Assembly (NCBI GenBank): GCA_905214315.1
Contig: CAJMLN010000052.1
Location: 1-11,793, forward strand
Length of the DNA: 11,793 nt
Direction of reading: 5' to 3'
Origin: an uncultured bacterium
Lineage (GTDB): Bacteria > Bacillota > Clostridia > Christensenellales > QALW01
The notes below the pieces were generated by a model. That model saw only the letters and a list, made by a program, of their open reading frames with translations. It searched no databases and was not told where the DNA came from. Position 1 is the first letter of the stretch; every line of letters starts with the position of its first letter. Shown in pieces: positions 6,757 to 11,793 of this stretch. Both the position numbers and the translations under genes were made by a program.

Positions 6757-8076
6757 CTATAATTCTTTTTCGTTTTTCCAGGCTTTAATTTGCTCTAAGC
6801 GATTTTTAAAGCGTTCTTCCAGCCCCTGGGCAGTGGGGCGATAATACTCCCGCCCGGAAAGGGAATCCGGAAGGCATTGCAGGGCGGTGAGCTTATCGGC
6901 ATAGTTATGGGCAAACTGATAGTCCTTGCCATAGTTTAAATCCTTCATCAGTGGAGTTACAGCATTTCGGATGGCCAGGGGAACCGGTTCGGAAAGCTGC
7001 GTTAAAGCATCCTGTTTCGCTTGGGCGTAAGCAATGTCTATAGCATTGGATTTTGGCGCCATGGCCATGTAAATGACGGCTTCGGCCAGGTTGACGGTGC
7101 ATTCCGGCATTCCGTTGAAATGGCAGGCCTGGTAGGCGGCCACGGCCAGTTCTAAAGCGCGCGGATCCGCCAGACCGATATCTTCGCTGGCGAAGCGGAT
7201 GACACGCCGTGCAACGTAAAGCGGATCTTCGCCGGCCTCTAGCATGCGCGCCAGCCAATAGACGGCGGCGTCCGGGTCGGAATTCCGCATGGATTTATGC
7301 AGGGCCGAAATAATATTGTAGTGTTCTTCTCCCTTTTTATCATAAAGCAGCGATTTTTTTGAAGTGCATTGCTCCAGCGTTTCTTCGGTAACGGTGATGG
7401 TTTCACCGCTGAGTTCTCCGTTTAAAATAACCATTTCCAGCGTGGAGAGTGCTGTACGCGCGTCACCGTTGGCAAAGGCGGCGATTATTTGCAGCATTTT
7501 TTCCTCTATTACAATGCTTTGGCGGCCAAAGCCGCGCGGGTCTTTCAATGCTCGCTGCAGAAGTGATACAATTTCCTCTTCCTTCAGGGCCTGTAGAACG
7601 AAAACCTTGCAGCGGGAAAGCAACGCGCTGTTTATTTCAAAGGAAGGGTTTTCTGTCGTTGCGCCGATTAAGATGATACTGCCTTTTTCTACAAACGGCA
7701 GAAACGCATCCTGCTGTGCTTTGTTGAAACGGTGGATTTCGTCAACAAAAACGATGGTTTTTTCCCCATAGCGCCGGTTTTCTTCGGCCTGCTGCATTAC
7801 GGTACGGATGTCCTTTACACCGCTGGTAACAGCGGAAAAATCAATAAAAGCCGCTTTGGTGTGCGCAGCAATAATGCTTGCAAGCGTCGTTTTTCCAACG
7901 CCAGGCGGACCCCAGAAAATCATGGAAGAAATTTGGTCGCTTTCAATCAAGCGGCGTAAAACTTTTCCTTTGCCTAACAGATGCGTTTGACCTACGTATT
8001 CCTCCAGTGTTTGCGGGCGGAGCCTTGCTGCCAGCGGCTGAGGGAGCTCTTGTTCAAAAAAAGTGTTTTGTTTCAT
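6757..8076 (-). CDS. rarA: Replication-associated recombination protein A (RarA/MgsA, AAA+ ATPase)
   Basis: RarA is a tetrameric AAA+ ATPase related to clamp-loader subunits and eukaryotic WRNIP1. It acts at stalled replication forks and on single-stranded DNA ends. The 439-residue product has the family layout: PLAARLRPQTLEEYVGQ (14-30), Walker A GPPGVGKTT (56-64), Walker B VFVDEIHRF (109-117), sensor 1 GATTENPSF (138-146) and an arginine-finger stretch ending at Arg155. The C-terminal tetramerisation region includes ISALHKSMRNSDPDAAVYW and the later APKSNAIDIAYAQA. It lies closer to the E. coli-type sequence than to the shorter B. subtilis type. The ATG at 8076 has only a weak ribosome binding site, but the next in-frame ATG would delete the N-terminus through residue 51. 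It diverges from an MGMT-family gene with which it shares the promoter zone, suggesting linked DNA-damage roles. Confidence 0.95.
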   Translation of the reverse strand: MKQNTFFEQELPQPLAARLRPQTLEEYVGQTHLLGKGKVLRRLIESDQISSMIFWGPPGVGKTTLASIIAAHTKAAFIDFSAVTSGVKDIRTVMQQAEENRRYGEKTIVFVDEIHRFNKAQQDAFLPFVEKGSIILIGATTENPSFEINSALLSRCKVFVLQALKEEEIVSLLQRALKDPRGFGRQSIVIEEKMLQIIAAFANGDARTALSTLEMVILNGELSGETITVTEETLEQCTSKKSLLYDKKGEEHYNIISALHKSMRNSDPDAAVYWLARMLEAGEDPLYVARRVIRFASEDIGLADPRALELAVAAYQACHFNGMPECTVNLAEAVIYMAMAPKSNAIDIAYAQAKQDALTQLSEPVPLAIRNAVTPLMKDLNYGKDYQFAHNYADKLTALQCLPDSLSGREYYRPTAQGLEERFKNRLEQIKAWKNEKEL

Positions 8077-8133
8077 TTATACATTCAGCTTTTCAATATA
8101 TTTTAATATTCTCTTTTTTTAAAATATGGTATT

Positions 8134-8162
8134 ATTATAATATAAGCAAATGGACAAGTCAA
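8134..8162 (-). promoter_or_regulatory. Sigma-A promoter of rarA
   Basis: Reading leftward, the -35 box TTGACT (8157-8162) and perfect -10 box TATAAT (8134-8139) are 17 bases apart. The predicted start near 8127 gives a leader of about 50 bases. The promoter covers the ATG at 8150 on the other strand, which argues against that codon as the start of the rightward gene. Confidence 0.8.
8136..8141 (+). promoter_or_regulatory. -10 box of the divergent MGMT-family promoter
   Basis: A TATAAT on the plus strand overlaps the leftward rarA -10 box by 4 bases, forming the palindrome ATTATAAT (8134-8141). No good -35 box lies 16-18 bases upstream (a T-run only), so this side is probably weaker. The expected start is near 8148, which fits translation from 8207 with a leader of about 59 bases. 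Confidence 0.55.
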
Positions 8163-8206
8163 GGCGGGCAAAATTGTTTTTTGTGCTGGAAAAAACGAGG
8201 GAGAAA

Positions 8207-8521
8207 ATGAATCGTATTTTGGATGATGATTTAATTTATGAAATCCTTTCCGTTGTGGCAGAAATTCCTGAAGGCCGTGTTGCTACCTATGGGCAGATTG
8301 CACGGCTCATCGGCAGGGAGAAAAATGCGCGATTGGTGGGTAGAGTATTGAGCCGGGCAGAATATTACGGGCAGTATCCATGTCATAGGGTAGTGAACCA
8401 CGTGGGCCGGATAGTGCCCGGGTGGGCGGAGCAAGCTGAGTTGCTGCGCCGAGAGGGTGTGCCCTTAAAGGATGCTTTCCATGCGGATATCAAAAAGTGC
8501 CGGTGGGAGATAGAAGGATAA
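8207..8521 (+). CDS. MGMT-family DNA-binding protein (alkyltransferase-like)
   Basis: The 104-residue product corresponds to the C-terminal DNA-binding domain of O6-alkylguanine-DNA alkyltransferases (Pfam PF01035). It has IPEGRVATYGQIARLIG, then the active-site motif PCHRVVN, then GRIVPGWAEQAELLRREGV. The Cys of PCHRV, which accepts the alkyl group in true transferases, is kept; alkyltransferase-like (ATL) proteins replace it. The N-terminal domain of Ada/Ogt is absent. It may therefore flip or flag alkylated guanine for other repair rather than act as a full transferase. The ATG at 8207 is preferred because AGGGAG (8198-8203) precedes it. The in-frame ATG at 8150 lacks a ribosome binding site, lies in the rarA promoter, and would add a non-family N-terminus. 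It is divergent to rarA. Confidence 0.85.
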   Translation: MNRILDDDLIYEILSVVAEIPEGRVATYGQIARLIGREKNARLVGRVLSRAEYYGQYPCHRVVNHVGRIVPGWAEQAELLRREGVPLKDAFHADIKKCRWEIEG

Positions 8522-8537
8522 GAATGGCTGAAGATAG

Positions 8538-8570
8538 ATCACTTGAGCCTGCGCTTAGTGATTTTTCTTT
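8538..8570 (+). terminator. Intrinsic terminator after the MGMT-family gene
   Basis: ATCACT and GAGC (8538-8548, one bulged T) pair with GCTT and AGTGAT (8553-8562) around a CTGC loop, followed by TTTTTCTTT. The hairpin overlaps the stop codon and last bases of the convergent acetyltransferase gene. Confidence 0.75.
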
Positions 8571-9079
8571 ACGGAAAAGACCAGATGCGGCATATCTATG
8601 CCGTAATAGTGCTTAACCAGCGTATCCGTTTGACGCATTCCATTGCGCAGGGCAACTTTTTGTGAGGCAAAGTTATTATCGCGGATGATAGAAAATACCT
8701 CAGTAGCCTTTAATACTGTAAAGGCATATTCTTTGCAGGCAATGGCAGCCTCCGAGGCATAGCCCTGGTGCCAATAGGCTTTTTCAAACAGGTATCCTAC
8801 CTCCAGCACCTTGCGCCCGTTGCAGTCTTGCCAGGTAATACCGCATTGACCAATCATTTGTTCGGTATCTTTTAAAATAACGGCCCAAAGGCCAAAGCCG
8901 TCCTCACGGTACCTGCGCAGCTGATTTTCCAGCCATTGCTGTACTTCGGCATCGTTAAAAGCGTGCTCGTAGGCTGTCATAACCTCTTTATCTTGTAGAA
9001 TGCGGCATAGGGAGGGAAAATCCTCCTGGCATAGTTTTCGCAGATATAGACGTTTTGTAGTAAGAATTTTTTCTTTCAT
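8555..9079 (-). CDS. GNAT family N-acetyltransferase (RimJ/RimL-like)
   Basis: This is a 174-residue acetyltransferase of the GNAT fold, expected to move an acetyl group from acetyl-CoA to an amine; the substrate cannot be told. Features are the RimJ/RimL-type opening ILTTKRLYLRKL (5-16), a strand ending MIGQCGI (75-81), the acetyl-CoA pyrophosphate-binding motif HQGYASEAA (104-112), and the IIRDNNFASQKVALRNGM stretch (131-148), in which Asn and Ser are typical of the RimJ/RimL group. It is of normal family length and has no signal peptide. The ribosome binding site GGAGGA (9092-9097) lies 12 bases before the ATG, somewhat far. It could modify a ribosomal protein, another protein N-terminus or a small amine. 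Its 3' end converges on the MGMT-family gene. Confidence 0.85.
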   Translation of the reverse strand: MKEKILTTKRLYLRKLCQEDFPSLCRILQDKEVMTAYEHAFNDAEVQQWLENQLRRYREDGFGLWAVILKDTEQMIGQCGITWQDCNGRKVLEVGYLFEKAYWHQGYASEAAIACKEYAFTVLKATEVFSIIRDNNFASQKVALRNGMRQTDTLVKHYYGIDMPHLVFSVKKNH

Positions 9080-9294
9080 AAAAAAGTATTGTCCTCCGCT
9101 GCATGATTAAAAAATAGAAAAAGATCACGAATTTTAAAAAAATAGCATTATGCTCTTAAGCAGAAGGAAATTGGCATTATTGTTTTACAGGGGTCATCAG
9201 GAAGAGGAGCGGGAAAGCACCGTCGTTTGTTTTATTCGTAATTGAAGAAAATAGTAGTTTGTACTGTCATGATCCAAGTATTAAGTAGATTTTT
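9080..9294 (-). promoter_or_regulatory. Possible long leader of the acetyltransferase gene
   Basis: The stretch between the sirtuin gene and the acetyltransferase gene has no credible reading frame. If transcription starts at the leftward promoter at 9295-9322, it would be a leader of about 210 bases. Only small hairpins were seen by eye, such as TGCT/AGCA (9150-9161). No known riboswitch pattern was recognised. Confidence 0.25.
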
Positions 9295-9322
9295 ATTATA
9301 ACATTTTTTTAGAGAAATTCAA
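9295..9322 (-). promoter_or_regulatory. Candidate leftward promoter downstream of the sirtuin gene
   Basis: Reading leftward, TTGAAT (9317-9322) and the perfect -10 box TATAAT (9295-9300) are 16 bases apart. A TGT directly before the -10 box makes it an extended -10. It begins 12 bases beyond the sirtuin stop codon and points to the acetyltransferase gene. Confidence 0.5.
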
Positions 9323-9334
9323 AGTAAAATAATG

Positions 9335-10216
9335 CTATATATTTTGTTTTTTTATTTTTGATAATATGGTAGAAATATCTCCTCTTATATAGAGTGCCTT
9401 TTTTTTTAATGTCAGGGGAAGATATGGCTCGCTTTGATTGATGCAGACATAAAACGCTTGAGAATTTTCTTCTGTCATCTGCCAAAAAGGAATTTTGATA
9501 ATGCCCGGCGTGTTGTTCCCAACACCTAATTCTAAAAATAATATTCGCATTTTCTGATGCCTGCGTAAAAAGTCTTTATATCTGTCGGCGGCTGTATACC
9601 AGCCTTTATCTTGAACAAAGCGGTCATCTGTCCGCAGATTTGTGACCATAGGCTTCCCGCAAATGGGGCAGACTGGAAACAGTTTTGCGGGTACCTTGCT
9701 ATTTTGTTGAGTTTCTATCATTGCCCGAATTGTTTCTTCATTATCATAAGTAGCCATATGGCAGGGAATGCTGCATTGAAACAGACCGTAGTCGCCTTGC
9801 ATATAGAATAACCGGTGTTTTGAAAAGCCCGCTTTTTGAAACTGATGGTCAACATTGGTAGTTAGAATAAAATAATCTTTATTTTGTATCAGTTCGAAAA
9901 GTTTTTTATAGGTGCCGTTATCTTTATCCCTGTAGCGATTTATAAAAATATACCGGGACCAATAGGCCCAATATTCTTCCGTGCTGGCAAACGGATAAAA
10001 TCCAGCGGAATACATATCGCTGAAATGGTATCTTTTAATAAAATCTGAAAAATTTTCTTTAAAACGCTTGCCCGAATATGTAAAACCAGCAGCGGCAGAA
10101 AGGCCCGCACCTGCACCGACAAGAATGGCTTCGGCGTTATCAAGAGCCTGCTGTAATTTCTGGATTTTATCCGAGCAGTTCTCGGTATAGCGAGAGGTCG
10201 GCGTCTTTGAAGACAT
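9335..10216 (-). CDS. Class M sirtuin (SirTM), protein ADP-ribosyltransferase
   Basis: Class M sirtuins use NAD+ to ADP-ribosylate a protein instead of deacetylating it. The studied Firmicutes enzymes modify the lipoyl carrier GcvH-L and have been linked to oxidative stress. The 293-residue product shows the NAD-binding GAGAGLSAAAGF (34-45), the class stretch MYSAGFYPFAS (68-78) with EEYWAYWSR (80-88), and TNVDHQFQKAGF (120-131). The general-base His of ordinary sirtuins is replaced by Gln140 in MQGDYG, as is characteristic of SirTM. Cys148, Cys152, Cys183 and Cys186 form the zinc site, and GVGNNTPGIIKIPFW (231-245) completes the fold. Translation starts at 10216 with GAGGTGA (10223-10229) 6 bases upstream, inside the macrodomain gene. 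The two genes overlap by 50 bases, so translation is probably coupled. Confidence 0.93.
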   Translation of the reverse strand: MSSKTPTSRYTENCSDKIQKLQQALDNAEAILVGAGAGLSAAAGFTYSGKRFKENFSDFIKRYHFSDMYSAGFYPFASTEEYWAYWSRYIFINRYRDKDNGTYKKLFELIQNKDYFILTTNVDHQFQKAGFSKHRLFYMQGDYGLFQCSIPCHMATYDNEETIRAMIETQQNSKVPAKLFPVCPICGKPMVTNLRTDDRFVQDKGWYTAADRYKDFLRRHQKMRILFLELGVGNNTPGIIKIPFWQMTEENSQAFYVCINQSEPYLPLTLKKKALYIRGDISTILSKIKKQNI

Positions 10217-10940
10217 TAAAAATCACCTCGGTCGTACAATTTGTTTCTTTCATATATTCTTTTACAGTTTGTGTAGCAATTTTAGCTGCTTCTTTATAGG
10301 GAAAATGAAATTCCCCAGTAGAAATACAGCAGAAAGCAAGACTTTTGATGTTATACTCCTGAGCAAGAAAAAGGCAGGAGCGATAGCAGGAGGCCAACTG
10401 GTTTCTTTGCAGAGCAGTTACCTGTGTATATACTGTTGGGCCCACGGTATGCAGGATATAACGGCAAGGCAAATTAAAAGCAGGTGTGATTTTTGCCGTG
10501 CCTATGGGCTCGCTGCAGCCCTGATGATCAATCAGGCTTTTGCAGGCATTGCGGAGTTGAATGCCGGCAAAGGTATGAATTGCATTATCGATACAGCCGT
10601 GGCAGGGCAGGAAACAGCCGAGTAACTTTGCATTTGCGGCGTTTACGATAGCGTCGCAGCGGAGGGTTGTGATATCTCCCTGCCACAGATAAATTCTCTT
10701 TTGTATCGGTTTGAGCTCAGAAAAATCTGTAATTCCTCTTTGGCGGCGTTCTTCCTGTAGATATGCATCTTGTATTTGCAGAAATTTTTTGTCTGCAGGT
10801 TTGGGCATACGTATGTTAAAAAGAGAACGGAGCAAATTTTTTTGCATTTGTTCGTTTTGGGGAATTTTTAAATGGGCATACTCCGGTTGTTCCGAAAGCA
10901 ATGCTCGGAGTAAAAAAAGTCTTCGTTCACTTTGCGTCAT
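10167..10940 (-). CDS. Zinc-type macrodomain protein, ADP-ribosyl hydrolase partner of SirTM
   Basis: Macrodomains bind ADP-ribose; those linked to SirTM remove ADP-ribose from the sirtuin's target. The 257-residue product has a helical N-terminal extension (about 1-80) of the length usual for this subgroup, then the macrodomain: WQGDITTLRCDAIVNAAN (86-103), CHGCIDNAIHTFAG (113-126), YILHTVGP (161-168) and CCISTGEFHFPYKEAA (204-219). CHGC followed by IDNAIH is the signature of the zinc-containing branch; Cys113, His114, Cys116 and His122 are candidate ligands. It is more Cys-rich than most macrodomains. AAAGGA (10949-10954) precedes the ATG by 8 bases. It is the first gene of the overlapping pair. 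No GcvH-L or lipoate ligase gene is in the window. Confidence 0.92.
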   Translation of the reverse strand: MTQSERRLFLLRALLSEQPEYAHLKIPQNEQMQKNLLRSLFNIRMPKPADKKFLQIQDAYLQEERRQRGITDFSELKPIQKRIYLWQGDITTLRCDAIVNAANAKLLGCFLPCHGCIDNAIHTFAGIQLRNACKSLIDHQGCSEPIGTAKITPAFNLPCRYILHTVGPTVYTQVTALQRNQLASCYRSCLFLAQEYNIKSLAFCCISTGEFHFPYKEAAKIATQTVKEYMKETNCTTEVIFNVFKDADLSLYRELLG

Positions 10941-10960
10941 GTTTTTATTCCTTTCTTGAA

Positions 10961-10996
10961 GAATAAAAGGGGCCGCTGTAATCAGCGGCAGCCCTT
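10961..10996 (-). terminator. Terminator or attenuator between the MBL-like and macrodomain genes
   Basis: In the leftward direction AAGGG, a 2-base bulge and GCCGCTG pair with CAGCGGC and CCCTT (arms 10983-10996 and 10967-10978) around an ATTA loop, followed by TTATTC. The stem has 12 base pairs and starts 7 bases past the MBL-like stop. Only about 20 bases remain before the macrodomain ribosome binding site, with no promoter there, so either read-through occurs or the hairpin attenuates. Confidence 0.7.
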
Positions 10997-11003
10997 GCGG
11001 AGG

Positions 11004-11789
11004 TTAATGAAAAAAGAAGCGGGCAGTCATATCCAGATAATTTTCGCCGCTGTAGGAGGGAAAGCGTTTGTTCATTTCCTTTTTAAAACTTTCAGCATCC
11101 GTACAGTTTTTCACCAATTTTTTTACCTCTTCAAGATAACTGATTTTAGTCTGGACATCCTTTAAATTTTCAGGGGTATAATGGGATGATAGAATCAATT
11201 GGTAGCCTGAGGCAATATAACGCTTTAATTGGGCGATCATCGCATCAGCATGATTTGCATCGGCAATGATGGAATGGCAGTCGTGACCAAGCATATGAGT
11301 ATAAACGGCGTTAATTTCGGGGATTTCTACATCAAAAGCCTCAGTGGTTTGTTTGATAATAAAAGTAATTCCCCCGATCGTGATACTGCCCTCTTTCAGG
11401 AAATTTGTTATTGTATGAATGGAAGAATCGAAGCTCTCTCCAAATGCTTTTGAAAAGTTCTCAATCAGCATTCTTCCGCCGCCGTTTTTTGTATATTCTT
11501 CTGCTTTTTTTGTAGCGTATTTGGAGATAGCAGGCAGAAAGGATCCTCCTGCGCCGTGATAGGCGATAAGAATGCCTTTTATATCGGTATCTTTCAAATA
11601 GTCGGTAAGTTCTTGGATATTTTCTTTAAAGCAGGGGGATTCTAAAATGACGGATTGCTTATTTTTTTCAAAAATAAAAATTTCATTCTGCAGAGGATCA
11701 TTGGTTTTATAAGCGTGAAGCTTTATACTGCTAAAATCGTAAATATGCATTTTTCCGTTTTTCAGTGTTACAGACGTATAATTTTTCAT
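11004..11789 (-). CDS. Metallo-beta-lactamase-like protein with degenerate metal-binding motifs
   Basis: The 261-residue product reads like an MBL-fold hydrolase in strand order, but the zinc ligands are poorly kept. Where HxHxDH is expected after a hydrophobic strand it has ILIAYHGAGGSFLP (73-86). THMLGHDCHSIIAD (164-177) stands near the usual second metal region, and ILSSHYTP (199-206) fits the final His loop. His78, His169, His172 and His203 could still hold one metal. It may be inactive, a binding protein, or an enzyme with altered chemistry; the MBL assignment itself is moderate. No signal peptide or membrane segment is visible. The ATG at 11789 is only 4 bases from the window end on the upstream side, so its ribosome binding site is unseen and the true start could lie further out. 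It is co-directional with, and 63 bases upstream of, the macrodomain-sirtuin pair. Confidence 0.6.
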   Translation of the reverse strand: MKNYTSVTLKNGKMHIYDFSSIKLHAYKTNDPLQNEIFIFEKNKQSVILESPCFKENIQELTDYLKDTDIKGILIAYHGAGGSFLPAISKYATKKAEEYTKNGGGRMLIENFSKAFGESFDSSIHTITNFLKEGSITIGGITFIIKQTTEAFDVEIPEINAVYTHMLGHDCHSIIADANHADAMIAQLKRYIASGYQLILSSHYTPENLKDVQTKISYLEEVKKLVKNCTDAESFKKEMNKRFPSYSGENYLDMTARFFFH

Positions 11790-11793
11790 GGAA

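Noticed and set aside
8150..8206. Upstream ATG adding 19 residues to the MGMT-family protein
   Set aside because: It has no ribosome binding site, overlaps the rarA promoter, and the extension is not family-like; AGGGAG precedes the ATG at 8207.
9190..9245. Short open stretch reading GHQEEERESTVVCF as a gene remnant
   Set aside because: It is too short, has no start signal and no recognisable homology; chance is the simpler explanation.

Overview
The window looks like chromosomal DNA from a Gram-positive anaerobe of the Bacillota, most likely a Clostridia member. The grounds are near-consensus AGGAGG-type ribosome binding sites, sigma-A promoters with 17-base spacers, compact GC-rich hairpin terminators with T-tracts, the rpsO-pnp pair, and a sirtuin class M/zinc-macrodomain pair of the kind known from Firmicutes. 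No tRNA, rRNA, CRISPR array, insertion sequence or phage gene was seen. Base composition is uneven. The left-end repeat gene (up to about 860) and the right-end block (about 9300 to the end) are visibly more AT-rich than pnp and the oxidoreductase gene.

Layout, left to right. (1) 10-861: an AT-rich gene or remnant for a YD/RHS-like tandem-repeat protein. Its repeats run upstream of the first ATG almost to an in-frame stop at the window edge. (2) 869-3517: rpsO (ribosomal protein S15), then pnp (polynucleotide phosphorylase). rpsO has a strong promoter, a structured leader and a perfect-stem terminator. pnp has no clear promoter of its own and probably depends partly on read-through. (3) 3597-6493: a single-gene unit for a 913-residue FAD-dependent oxidoreductase with beta-sandwich-like ends. 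Its promoter has the -35 box in the loop of a 10-base inverted repeat. (4) 6757-8521: rarA (leftward) and a short MGMT-family gene (rightward), diverging from a promoter zone in which the two -10 boxes overlap in one palindrome. Both point to DNA-damage or replication-stress functions. (5) 8555-9079: a GNAT acetyltransferase gene, leftward, perhaps with a long leader. (6) 9335-11789: a leftward cluster of a metallo-beta-lactamase-like protein with degenerate metal motifs, a zinc-type macrodomain protein and a class M sirtuin. The last two genes overlap by 50 bases.

The most interesting system is region 6. Class M sirtuins act as protein ADP-ribosyltransferases and their partner macrodomains remove the mark, so the overlapping pair should be a reversible ADP-ribosylation switch. 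The usual lipoyl-carrier target (GcvH-L) and lipoate ligase (LplA2) are not in the window, and the visible neighbour is an apparently inactive MBL-fold protein. The target here is therefore open. A terminator-like hairpin between the MBL-like gene and the pair could set how much of it is made.
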